Source: Brevibacterium sp. UMB1308A (lineage in GTDB: Bacteria; Actinomycetota; Actinomycetes; Actinomycetales; Brevibacteriaceae). Taken from it: DNA of 16,161 nucleotides. The stretch covers positions 1 to 16,161 of the forward strand of contig NZ_JASPDO010000035.1 in the NCBI RefSeq assembly GCF_030230605.1, given 5' to 3'. Below, piece after piece: positions 7,375-14,381 of this stretch (the first letter of the stretch is position 1; every line of letters begins with the position of its first letter). The notes beneath the pieces were generated by a model. That model was not told where the DNA came from. It did no database searches and saw only the letters and a list, made by a program, of their open reading frames with translations. The position numbers and the translations under genes are program-made.

Positions 7375-8020
7375 GCACGTGGCCGTGGGGCGCCGAAAGA
7401 CGCAACCACTGCGGTGCTGCGAAAACTTTCACCGGGCGCGAAACTCGCAAGAACCCGCACGCGTCCATCGCAAATGCCAGACCAGCTGGTACCGGCGACT
7501 TCACTGCGTCACTCACACCTTCTATGGGGCGCTTCCACACAGCCCTACGCAACGCGCTCACCGCGTGAGCGCCCGCTCCCTCGGGAACACCCTCAGCAAT
7601 CTCTCTGACCCCCGCGTCCGCGACATCGCGCAGGGACTCAGCCTCCACCTCGGCGACGGGAGCCCATCCTGCGCGAGGTGGTGCGATACCCGTCCACGAC
7701 TTTTGCATCCGCTGCGGGGGTACCCGTAGCTCCAAGGAGTCAGTCTTCGACGAACGCACCAACCTGTCCACCACAGCACTTGCAGGCACGACCTCGTCGA
7801 TATTTCCCTCAGCACTCGACACAATAGGAATCATCCGCATAGCAAGCGCAAGAGGCATGTCATCGCCCAGACCCACCGGGAACAACGGAGCCGTCGAAAT
7901 GACCGCAACCGTACCATGAACCGTAATGCGCACCGCCGCATCTTCATCAACGCGCAAAACCCGTGACAAATACTGGTTGAGGTCGGCAAGAACCTCAGAA
8001 CTTGGTAATTCGATGCCCAT
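7361..8020 (-). CDS. Conserved hypothetical protein linked to thioesterase
   Basis: 219 residues, soluble, no signal peptide or membrane segment. I recognise it only as a conserved actinobacterial protein of unknown function. Visible landmarks are an N-terminal region rich in VRITVHGTVAVIST, a central PPRAGWAPVAEVEAESL block, an Ala-rich helix with a VWKRPI motif, PAGLAFAMDACGFL, and a C-terminal WLRLSAPHGHVLTRV that suggests a basic, nucleotide- or nucleic-acid-contacting end. Its ATG follows the thioesterase stop directly (TAGATG), so the two are translationally coupled. An equivalent neighbour (Rv2474c beside Rv2475c) exists in M. tuberculosis by position, but I could not compare sequences. 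Confidence 0.7.
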   Translation of the reverse strand: MGIELPSSEVLADLNQYLSRVLRVDEDAAVRITVHGTVAVISTAPLFPVGLGDDMPLALAMRMIPIVSSAEGNIDEVVPASAVVDRLVRSSKTDSLELRVPPQRMQKSWTGIAPPRAGWAPVAEVEAESLRDVADAGVREIAEGVPEGAGAHAVSALRRAVWKRPIEGVSDAVKSPVPAGLAFAMDACGFLRVSRPVKVFAAPQWLRLSAPHGHVLTRV

Positions 8021-8563
8021 CTATTTCCGCCTTCGCATAGCTGGTCCAGGATTCACAACCGCGCGCAGGGCCTCCGCATGCTCTTCTTGCAAACGCTGAG
8101 CCCGCCCACTTTCACGGTCGACAAAAACAACATCAGTTTCGGCAACGGTGTACGCCTTCGATCCATCTGGTTCAGCGATGACATACCCCACCGTCATGAC
8201 AACCGGCGCGACCTTGCTAATCACCGTGTCGATCGCCACTGGGCCTTCGCGATACGGAATAGGGGCCCGATACTCGATCGCGTGAGAAGCCACCAAAATG
8301 TCATGCGTGTGCGAAACTTCAGAAAACACCGGAGGGATCTCAACGCCCACGCACGACGGCACTACCCCGAGCGGACCAGCGATATTCGGGGCATCTCTGT
8401 CGGCCGTAGGTGAACCAAACACGCGAACACGAGCCTCTTCCAGAAGGCGCATCTGTGTCACGTTGTTGATGTGACCGTATGCGTCCATATCGCCCCAACG
8501 AAGCTCAAGAAGCACACGGGTGAACGCGCCCGTCAGCAGAGGGTTTACCAGTTGGAATGACAT
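8021..8563 (-). CDS. Hotdog-fold acyl-CoA thioesterase (4HBT/YbgC-like)
   Basis: 180 residues. The N-terminal RWGDMDAYGHINN (22-34) is the 4HBT-family active-site region: an Asp at the start of the central helix, the HxNN turn, then the helix QMRLLEEARV. The rest gives the hotdog beta sheet (IEYRAPIPYREGPVAIDTVI, VMTVGYVI, TVAETDVVFVD). It probably hydrolyses acyl-CoA thioesters in the cytosol; the chain length cannot be read from sequence. A C-terminal tail ends MRRRK. A weak -10, CAAGAT (8575-8570), lies 6 bases before the ATG and no ribosome site is seen, so it may be leaderless. It is divergent from the second thioesterase and coupled to the hypothetical gene downstream. Confidence 0.85.
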   Translation of the reverse strand: MSFQLVNPLLTGAFTRVLLELRWGDMDAYGHINNVTQMRLLEEARVRVFGSPTADRDAPNIAGPLGVVPSCVGVEIPPVFSEVSHTHDILVASHAIEYRAPIPYREGPVAIDTVISKVAPVVMTVGYVIAEPDGSKAYTVAETDVVFVDRESGRAQRLQEEHAEALRAVVNPGPAMRRRK

Positions 8564-8621
8564 AGCACTATCTTGCCACTTGTGTTATGAGAACCACAGC
8601 TCAAACCTTGTTGGTCTGCGC

Positions 8622-8632
8622 ACACTGAGTGT
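8622..8632. repeat. 11-base inverted repeat between divergent thioesterase genes
   Basis: ACACT-G-AGTGT is perfectly symmetric. It lies 59 bases upstream of the leftward thioesterase start and about 108 bases before the rightward one. It is short enough to be chance but is well placed for a shared operator. Confidence 0.25.
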
Positions 8633-8705
8633 TAACTTGCGCACAATACCCACCACGGGATTGAAGTGACCGGAAGTGTGTTCGAGTAACCGCGGTTCTT
8701 ACTAC

Positions 8706-8739
8706 CAGTGCACGTCACTGTGACACTAGGATTCACTTC
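8706..8739 (+). promoter_or_regulatory. Leaderless promoter of acyl-CoA thioesterase II with adjacent inverted repeat
   Basis: TAGGAT (8727-8732) is followed by exactly 7 bases and ATG at 8740. Just upstream, CAGTG (8706-8710) and CACTG (8716-8720) form an inverted repeat around CACGT, in the position of a -35 or operator. No TTGACA-like -35 is seen. Confidence 0.5.
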
Positions 8740-9633
8740 ATGAAGGTTCAAATGGAAGAAAACGTGAGCGAGCTCATGCAGGTGCTCAAGCTGGAACGCG
8801 TAGACGGCCCGGCACCCGGTGGAGAAGCGGACTGTTTTAAAGCGTGGAATCAGAAAAAACCAGGCGGTCGACTGTTCGGTGGTCAAGTTCTAGCACAGTG
8901 TGTATCAGCGACATCTCAAACGGTCCCAGACGATCGGTTTATTCACTCGATTCACGGGTATTTTCTGCGAGCCGGGCGTGACGACACCGACTTGTTCCTG
9001 GGCGTAGATAACTTGCGTGATGGAGGGTCGTTTTCGACGCGCCGCGTGCAGGCATATCAAAACGACGTTCCAATTTTTTCGGCGATTGCATCATTTCAAA
9101 CCGACCAGGATGGGCTGGAACACTCAAACGCATTTCCAGAAGACATTCCCGGCCCAGACGAGCTGCAAGACCTGCATACGATTCTGGAAGAAGCCGACGA
9201 TGTCCTCGTCAAGCACTGGATTGCCCGTCGCCCCTTTGACATCCGCCCGGTCGACCCTGAGCTCTACACCGGATTCTCCGGAGCCAAAACCTCACACACA
9301 CGCTACTGGTTGCGCGCCATTGCACCTGTGAGTACGGACCGTGTGATCAACGCTGCGACCGCTGCGTATGCGAGTGACTACAGCCTCTTGGAGTCTATTT
9401 TGCGACGCCACGGGCTCAGCTGGTCAGACCCGCGGTTGCGCATGGCTAGCCTTGACCACGCAATGTGGTGGCACCGCCCCATCAACTTCAACGAATGGCA
9501 CCTCATTGACTACCGGTCCCCTGCCGCAGAAGGTGGCCGAGGTCTTGGCATGGGGAGCATTTTCACTCAGGTTGGAAGCTTAGTTGCCTCCGTTGCCCAG
9601 CAGGGCATGGTGCGTGTAAAAGAAAGCCAGTGA
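8740..9633 (+). CDS. tesB: Acyl-CoA thioesterase II (TesB family)
   Basis: 297 residues with the double hotdog fold of TesB, which cleaves medium and long acyl-CoA to free acid and CoA. Recognisable blocks are GGRLFGGQVLAQ (42-53), IHGYFLRAGR, ASDYSLLES, LDHAMWWHRP and NEWHLIDYRS. Aligned by eye to E. coli TesB, the triad Asp204-Thr228-Gln278 maps to Asp213, Ser237 and Gln287, so Thr is replaced by Ser, a conservative change. ATG 8740 fits a leaderless transcript. ATG 8752, with GAAGG 5 bases upstream, and GTG 8764 are alternatives that would remove 4 or 8 residues. The stop codon is inside the long palindrome that follows. Confidence 0.93.
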   Translation: MKVQMEENVSELMQVLKLERVDGPAPGGEADCFKAWNQKKPGGRLFGGQVLAQCVSATSQTVPDDRFIHSIHGYFLRAGRDDTDLFLGVDNLRDGGSFSTRRVQAYQNDVPIFSAIASFQTDQDGLEHSNAFPEDIPGPDELQDLHTILEEADDVLVKHWIARRPFDIRPVDPELYTGFSGAKTSHTRYWLRAIAPVSTDRVINAATAAYASDYSLLESILRRHGLSWSDPRLRMASLDHAMWWHRPINFNEWHLIDYRSPAAEGGRGLGMGSIFTQVGSLVASVAQQGMVRVKESQ

Positions 9634-9676
9634 ATACACGTGTGGCCCTGCTTTAAGCAGGGCCACACGTGTATTC
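9632..9676. terminator. 45-base perfect palindrome, bidirectional U-less terminator
   Basis: Every base from 9632 to 9653 pairs with its partner between 9655 and 9676, a perfect 22-bp inverted repeat around one central base (arms begin GAATACACGTGTGG). It takes up almost the entire space between the tesB stop (9631-9633) and the EttA stop (9679-9681), and it includes the last two bases of the tesB stop codon. No T-run follows on either strand. This is the form described for U-less actinobacterial terminators. It should stop convergent transcription both ways. Confidence 0.8.
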
Positions 9677-9678
9677 GC

Positions 9679-11361
9679 TTAGTCGCGGGTGAGGCGACGG
9701 TGAGTCACGCGGTGAGGACGTGCCGCTTCTTCACCTAGGCGTTCAACCTTGTTCTTTTCGTATGCTTCGAAGTTACCTTCGAACCAGTACCAGTTGGCGG
9801 GGTTCTCTTCTGTGCCTTCCCACGCCAGAATGTGGGTAGCTACACGGTCGAGGAACCACCGGTCGTGGGATACGACCACCGCACAACCTGGGAACTGCAA
9901 CAGTGCGTTTTCCAGCGAACTTAGAGTTTCAACGTCGAGGTCGTTCGTTGGTTCGTCAAGCAGCAACAGGTTTCCGCCCTGTTTAAGAGTGAGCGCGAGG
10001 TTCAGACGGTTGCGTTCACCACCGGAGAGGACTCCGGCCTTCTTCTGCTGGTCTGGTCCCTTAAAGCCGAACGCTGACACGTATGCACGCGATGGCATTT
10101 CAACTGCGCCAACATGGATGTAGTCCAAGCCGTCAGAGACGACTTCCCACAAGGTCTTGTCTGGGTCGATTCCACCACGCGACTGGTCAACGTAGGAAAT
10201 CTTGACGCTGTCTCCCACCTTGAGGTTTCCGCCGTCCAGCGGTTCAAGTCCCACGATCGTCTTAAACAGCGTGGTCTTACCAACACCGTTAGGACCAATC
10301 ACACCGACGATCCCGTTTCGTGGCAACGAAAATGACAGACCGTCGATGAGCGTGCGACCGTCGAAACCTTTTTGCAGGTTTTCAGCTTCGATCACGACGT
10401 TACCCAGGCGTGGGCCTGGTGGAATCTGGATCTCCTCGAAGTCGAGCTTACGCATCTTTTCAGCTTCGGCTGCCATTTCTTCATACCGAGCCAGACGTGC
10501 TTTGGACTTGGTTTGGCGTGCCTTGGCGTTTGAGCGCACCCACTCGAGTTCTTCGGCCAGACGCTTCTGGAGTTTCGCGTCTTTCTTACCCTGAACTTGA
10601 AGACGTTCTTTTTTCTTCTCCAGGTAAGTGGAGTAGTTACCTTCGTAGGGGTACAGGTGACCGCGGTCAACTTCAGCGATCCATTCTGCCACGTGGTCCA
10701 GGAAGTACCTATCGTGGGTGATGGCGATGACTGCACCGGGGTACGTGCTCAAGTGCTGTTCGAGCCACAGCACTGATTCCGCGTCGAGGTGGTTAGTAGG
10801 CTCGTCAAGAAGCAAGAGGTCTGGCTTTTCCAACAGCAGTTTGCACAGAGCGACACGGCGGCGTTCACCACCAGATAGCACTCGGACATCCGCATCCCCG
10901 GGAGGGCAACGCAAGGCGTCCATTGCCTGGTCAAGCTGTGAGTCCAAGTCCCAGGCGTCCGCTGCATCAATTTCTTCTTGCAGCTTGCCCATCTCTTCCA
11001 TGAGCGCGTCAAAGTCTGCGTCCGGGTTTGACATCTCGTTTGAGATTTCGTTGTACCGGTCCAGTTTTTCTTTAATGCTTCCGACGCCCTCTTCGACGTT
11101 CTCACGAACCGTCTTTTCTTCATTGAGGGGCGGTTCCTGGAGAAGGATACCCACCGTGTAGCCAGGGCTTAAACGAGCCTCGCCATTAGACGGCTGATCC
11201 AGGCCAGCCATGATCTTTAGAATTGTCGACTTACCCGCACCGTTAGGGCCGACCATACCGATCTTCGCCCCTGGGTAAAACGACATCGATACGTCGTCGA
11301 GAATAACCTTGTCACCGTGCGCTTTACGCGCTTTATGCATGGTGTAAATGAACTCTGCCAT
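9679..11361 (-). CDS. ettA: ABC-F ATPase, energy-dependent translational throttle EttA
   Basis: 560 residues, the usual EttA length, with no membrane segments. Two ABC cassettes are complete. The first has Walker A GPNGAGKST (38-46), signature LSGGE (162-166), Walker B LLLLDE (182-187) and switch His216. The second has GPNGVGKTT (356-364), LSGGE (445-449), LLLLDE (465-470) and His499. A helical arm insert (about 95-150) and a charged inter-domain linker (about 246-305) are as in EttA, which sits in the ribosomal E site and gates entry into elongation according to ATP/ADP. Rv2477c is the mycobacterial counterpart by synteny. A TAGCCT (11376-11371) lies 9 bases before the ATG, so the leader is very short. 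Confidence 0.95.
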   Translation of the reverse strand: MAEFIYTMHKARKAHGDKVILDDVSMSFYPGAKIGMVGPNGAGKSTILKIMAGLDQPSNGEARLSPGYTVGILLQEPPLNEEKTVRENVEEGVGSIKEKLDRYNEISNEMSNPDADFDALMEEMGKLQEEIDAADAWDLDSQLDQAMDALRCPPGDADVRVLSGGERRRVALCKLLLEKPDLLLLDEPTNHLDAESVLWLEQHLSTYPGAVIAITHDRYFLDHVAEWIAEVDRGHLYPYEGNYSTYLEKKKERLQVQGKKDAKLQKRLAEELEWVRSNAKARQTKSKARLARYEEMAAEAEKMRKLDFEEIQIPPGPRLGNVVIEAENLQKGFDGRTLIDGLSFSLPRNGIVGVIGPNGVGKTTLFKTIVGLEPLDGGNLKVGDSVKISYVDQSRGGIDPDKTLWEVVSDGLDYIHVGAVEMPSRAYVSAFGFKGPDQQKKAGVLSGGERNRLNLALTLKQGGNLLLLDEPTNDLDVETLSSLENALLQFPGCAVVVSHDRWFLDRVATHILAWEGTEENPANWYWFEGNFEAYEKNKVERLGEEAARPHRVTHRRLTRD

Positions 11362-11370
11362 AGTGCTTCA

Positions 11371-11376
11371 AGGCTA
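11371..11376 (-). promoter_or_regulatory. -10 element of ettA
   Basis: TAGCCT is followed by 9 bases and the ATG at 11361. It predicts a transcript with a 0-3-base leader. No clear -35 and no strong ribosome-binding site are present. Confidence 0.35.
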
Positions 11377-11401
11377 CCGTGGGATCTTTGCGAAAAGCTA
11401 G

Positions 11402-12061
11402 TTACCCAATCGAGTTCGAAGAGCCACTTTCAGAGTTTTCCTTCTTCTTTTTCTTCTTCTTTGGCTGAGGCGTGTTCTCTTCTTCTGGAATATCTGAGTC
11501 TTCTGAAGAATCGTCAGCCTTGCGTTCGTGAAGATCGTCTCCAGGCAGGTGTCCCACTCCGTTGTCTTCATCCTTGTCAGAGCGTTCATCGCCCTTAGGC
11601 GGTTCAACTCCTTCAGGGCGGTCTACATCACCGTAGAGGCACGATTTAGTCGATGCATTGGGTTCCACGAGGCTCCCCGAAACAGAACCTTGACGGACTT
11701 CGCCAATGACGCAGCCTTCTTTGATTTTCACTCCGAACATTTTCGACGGAACATCGTGATCTAACGGAGAGCGGTCAATAGTCGCTTCCAGATTTTCAGG
11801 TTTATAACCTGCTTCGAGCATGTGTTCAAAAAACTGCTGGCTGGAGGGAACTCCGTCGATTTCCGTCAGCGGTTTAACGTCCTTGAGCACCTTTGTGACA
11901 AGAGCTTCTTTTTCTTTTGTCTGCTGTTGGGGCGGGGCTGAAGCAGGCTTGTTCACGAACAAGCCGCACCCCGAAAGTGCGACTACGGTCATGGTCCCCA
12001 CACACGCGCTCACAAAGTGTTGCCGCACGCGGAAACCTGAAGAAGCTGATTGCTGTTTCAC
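11402..12061 (-). CDS. Secreted lipoprotein with acidic and poly-lysine tail
   Basis: 219 residues. A basic N-terminus (KQQSASSGFRVR), a hydrophobic stretch and the lipobox L-S-G-C at 29-32 predict signal peptidase II cleavage and lipidation of Cys32, anchoring the protein outside the membrane. Residues about 45-145 form a small domain (FFEHMLEAGYKPENLEATIDR, KIKEGCVIGEV, KSCLYGDV) whose Cys117 and Cys141 may form a disulfide. It resembles uncharacterised Micrococcales lipoproteins (I believe DUF6993, unverified). Residues 146-219 are low-complexity: acidic D/E/S-rich, then seven lysines (201-207) and a Ser-rich end. GTG 12061 is preceded by TATTCT at 8 bases. It lies between ettA and ssb on the same strand. 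Confidence 0.75.
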   Translation of the reverse strand: MKQQSASSGFRVRQHFVSACVGTMTVVALSGCGLFVNKPASAPPQQQTKEKEALVTKVLKDVKPLTEIDGVPSSQQFFEHMLEAGYKPENLEATIDRSPLDHDVPSKMFGVKIKEGCVIGEVRQGSVSGSLVEPNASTKSCLYGDVDRPEGVEPPKGDERSDKDEDNGVGHLPGDDLHERKADDSSEDSDIPEEENTPQPKKKKKKKENSESGSSNSIG

Positions 12062-12104
12062 AACATTTAAGAATAGCGGGTCAGCTCTACTTCTTCAGGT
12101 TTCC
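12031..12104. repeat. 15-bp perfect inverted repeat bracketing the lipoprotein promoter and start
   Basis: GGAAACCTGAAGAAG (12031-12045) and CTTCTTCAGGTTTCC (12090-12104) are exact reverse complements, with a further CTGA/TCAG pair at 12046-12049 and 12081-12084. One arm is in the first codons of the lipoprotein; the other is upstream of its -10 (TATTCT, 12075-12070). A transcript reading through from ssb could fold over the start codon. A transcript from the local promoter would lack one arm. Confidence 0.7.
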
Positions 12105-12134
12105 TCAATGCGTGGCTTCGTAAAAGCACCTGCG

Positions 12135-12162
12135 CCTTTCTAATCTGTACCTCTTAGAAAGG
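12135..12162 (-). terminator. Hairpin overlapping the ssb stop codon
   Basis: CCTTTCTAA (12135-12143) and TTAGAAAGG (12154-12162) pair over a 10-base loop. The TAA stop of ssb lies inside the stem. No immediate T-run follows; CTTTTAC comes about 7 bases later on the minus strand. It may attenuate read-through into the lipoprotein gene or protect the mRNA 3' end. Confidence 0.4.
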
Positions 12163-12663
12163 TGGATCGTTGTTCTCTGCACCGCTGTCAGGCGCTGCGC
12201 TCAGCGATTCAGGGTTACCGGCCCCGGCTCCCACAAGTGCAGGTTCCTTCCGCGTGACTTCGTCCCAACCTGAGCTTTCACTTTCAGATTCGTCATTAGT
12301 CACTTTCTTGGGGCGAAGCGACCGCGCTCCGTGAAACTGGAGGTTGTGGCCTACAGCATCTGCAAGTATCTGCATCGTCGATCCGGTTTGCCCCTCGTCG
12401 GTGGTCCACGTTCGTTCCCGGAGTCGCCCGATCACAATGACTGAGTCACCACAGTTCACGCTGGCCCGGACGTTAGATGCCAGCGCGTTGTAACACATCA
12501 CTTCGTACCAGTTGGTATCGACGTTCTTGTATTCGCGACTGTCGCGGTCGTACCGGTCGTAGTTGACTGCGACTCTAAAGCTTGTCCACGGGTTGTTTTC
12601 CTGTGTTGTTCCGCTACGGATATCTGATCCGATCGTTCCCACAAAGTAGTTGAGTTGCTTCAT
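12154..12663 (-). CDS. ssb: Single-stranded DNA-binding protein (second SSB, SsbB-like)
   Basis: 169 residues. The N-terminal OB fold (about 1-115) is seen in FVGTIGSDIR, PWTSFRVAVNYDRYDRD, NWYEVMCYNALASNV, GDSVIVIGRLRERTWTT and STMQILADAVGHNLQF. A disordered Ser/Glu/Gly linker leads to the C-terminal tip NNDPPF, a version of the DDxPF tail that recruits repair and replication partners. The gene is not beside rpsF/rplI, the usual place of the main actinobacterial ssb. By synteny with Rv2478c it is probably the paralogue SsbB. GAAAGGA lies 5 bases before the ATG. Three DnaA-box-like 9-mers are upstream. Confidence 0.92.
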   Translation of the reverse strand: MKQLNYFVGTIGSDIRSGTTQENNPWTSFRVAVNYDRYDRDSREYKNVDTNWYEVMCYNALASNVRASVNCGDSVIVIGRLRERTWTTDEGQTGSTMQILADAVGHNLQFHGARSLRPKKVTNDESESESSGWDEVTRKEPALVGAGAGNPESLSAAPDSGAENNDPPF

Positions 12664-12735
12664 TGCTGTCCTTTCGTAGGTGAGACTCCACCGTGGCTTA
12701 AGAAAGGAAGCAGGAAAAAGACCTCATCCGCGCTC

Positions 12736-12795
12736 TGTGGAAAAAGCGCCAGTATCCACATCACAGGCGCAACGCTCACGCGCATCTTTTCCACA
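12736..12795. promoter_or_regulatory. Cluster of DnaA-box-like 9-mers upstream of ssb
   Basis: TTTTCCACA occurs at 12787-12795 on the plus strand and at 12744-12736 on the minus strand; both match the E. coli consensus TTWTNCACA. GTATCCACA (12752-12760, plus) differs from TTATCCACA at one base. All three fall in 60 bases of the 143-base gap between the GTPase stop and the ssb start. This suggests DnaA control of ssb or a small DnaA-titrating site. Confidence 0.45.
12741..12770 (-). terminator. Weak hairpin with T-run after the GTPase operon
   Basis: On the minus strand GCGCC (12770-12766) pairs with GGCGC (12750-12746) over a 15-base loop and is followed by TTTTT (12745-12741). It lies about 40 bases beyond the GTPase stop codon. 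The stem is only five pairs, so termination would be partial. Confidence 0.35.
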
Positions 12796-12806
12796 AAGCG
12801 CAAACA

Positions 12807-14381
12807 CTAAGTCAGCGCGTCGTAGACCGCTTTATGCTCACGCAAAACAGAACTGATCGGTTCCAAATACGACCCTGCCGCAGCCTTGCGAACAGCAGAA
12901 ACAAGGTCGTCTCGAACTCTATCCGCTTGCGCATGAGCACCCTTGCGACGAGCGCCTGCCGCCGAACTTGAAGTGATAACAGACCCAAGGATCCCCACAA
13001 GCAGGAGACCACCTGGAATTATCCACATCAGGATGCCACCAGGATCGAGCGACATTGCCAGCAAAACAACGTTCACAATCAGCCATCCAAGTCCCACAAG
13101 AGTGAGGACAAAGAACAGTGTTTGGAAAAACTTGGCAACCTTCCACCACCCGGGACTTACAACCTCAATTGCCACACCAGTGACCGCCTCATCCAAGGTG
13201 TGCGTGAGCTCTGCCGTACTCTGCTTTTCTGCTCGCCCAATCGCCTGCCGCCACGAATGGGGCAAACTAGACGTGGCCTCAGACACCACCTCGTGAGCAG
13301 CGAGATTCACACGCGCGTTCTGTGTGCGAGTGGTTTCAGGCCGGGCTGCGCGAATCAAGTCGTCACGATCCCCACCATGTTTTGCACCAAGAGGGTCAGC
13401 CTTGTCACGTTGTGCCCACGCAAGTAGCGGATACCCAGTCGCCCGGTATGCGCGACGCATATAGTCGTCATGAACTGTCTGCGCTACCGCGTCGACACCA
13501 GCCGCATCGGTCATCGCGTCCAAAAGACGTTCTGTGCCTGCCAGCTGATCGGGGCTTTCGACCGGGGTTCCCAGTTGCTCTTGAATCCTGTCGGCCATGT
13601 GTCGCATGTCAGTGTAGAGACGCTGCACACTTGCTTGGTTCGTCTTGATGACTTTGACCAGTTCCTGGCGTAGTTCCGGAACACCTTGGCGAGTCACTGC
13701 CGACACCAACTTCACATCGGCGTCTTCAAGCCCATCTGCTTCGAGCAGGCTCTTCAGGTGTTCCCCTGTTGCCTTCTGTTGTTCAGGGTTCAGACGGTCA
13801 ATCTGGTTGAGAACAACAACCATGTTGTGCGAGTACTTTGCGAGTTTCCGCAGATACCGTGAGTGGATCGAGAAGTCCGCGTACTTTTGTGGGTCAACCA
13901 CCCATACGACCATGTCCACCATGCCCACCAGACGGTCTGCTTCGTGGCGGTGGCTGGCAGCAGTCGAGTCGTGGTCGGGAAGGTCGAGCAAAATAAGCCC
14001 CCGCAGTGGCTCTTCGTCCTTTCCGTCGAGGGCACTTTCACGCCATGTTCGGTTGTCGATCGGAACACCCAGCCACGTGAGGAACTCTTCGCCTCCGTCG
14101 CCCCACACGCATGCAGTGGGTTTCGACGTGGTCGGGCGACGAACGCCCACCTGCGCGATCTCCAAACCGGACACTGCGTTGAACAGCGAGGACTTTCCCG
14201 ACCCCGTTGAACCGGCAAATGCGACAACTGTTCGGTCCAGCCCGAGGTCTAAGCGGGCTTCCGTTTTCTTCAGAAGTTCCAGCGCATCGGTAATCGTCTG
14301 TGTGTCGATTCGCCCGGATTCTAGTTCGAGTGCGCGTTTGATGCCATCGCGGAGTCGGCTGATTTCTTCTGCGGCTTTCAC
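12807..14381 (-). CDS. Membrane-anchored dynamin-like/YfjP-type GTPase (second of pair, DynB-like)
   Basis: 524 residues. The GTPase domain carries G1 GSTGSGKSS (57-65), G2 Thr84/85 in RRPTTSKP, G3 DLPDHDS (133-139) and G4 NQID (192-195), all intact. A long helical middle region leads to two transmembrane helices (about 419-443 and 449-470), then a basic helical tail (RRKGAHAQADRVRDD). This matches bacterial dynamin-like or YfjP-type GTPases, often mislabelled ABC transporters. The GTG start overlaps the preceding stop as GTGA, with AAAGGA 5 bases upstream, so translation is coupled. The layout resembles Streptomyces dynAB, whose products stabilise the cytokinetic FtsZ ring; here that role is inference. 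Confidence 0.8.
   Translation of the reverse strand: MKAAEEISRLRDGIKRALELESGRIDTQTITDALELLKKTEARLDLGLDRTVVAFAGSTGSGKSSLFNAVSGLEIAQVGVRRPTTSKPTACVWGDGGEEFLTWLGVPIDNRTWRESALDGKDEEPLRGLILLDLPDHDSTAASHRHEADRLVGMVDMVVWVVDPQKYADFSIHSRYLRKLAKYSHNMVVVLNQIDRLNPEQQKATGEHLKSLLEADGLEDADVKLVSAVTRQGVPELRQELVKVIKTNQASVQRLYTDMRHMADRIQEQLGTPVESPDQLAGTERLLDAMTDAAGVDAVAQTVHDDYMRRAYRATGYPLLAWAQRDKADPLGAKHGGDRDDLIRAARPETTRTQNARVNLAAHEVVSEATSSLPHSWRQAIGRAEKQSTAELTHTLDEAVTGVAIEVVSPGWWKVAKFFQTLFFVLTLVGLGWLIVNVVLLAMSLDPGGILMWIIPGGLLLVGILGSVITSSSAAGARRKGAHAQADRVRDDLVSAVRKAAAGSYLEPISSVLREHKAVYDALT

Noticed and set aside
11398..11607. Lys/Arg-rich minus-strand frame overlapping the lipoprotein 3' end
   Set aside because: It is the alternative frame of the low-complexity GAA/AAG tract; the lipoprotein frame has a signal peptide and domain and ends normally.
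12664..12806. Chromosomal replication origin
   Set aside because: DnaA-box-like 9-mers are present, but there is no dnaA/dnaN/gyr neighbourhood, only three sites and no AT-rich unwinding region.
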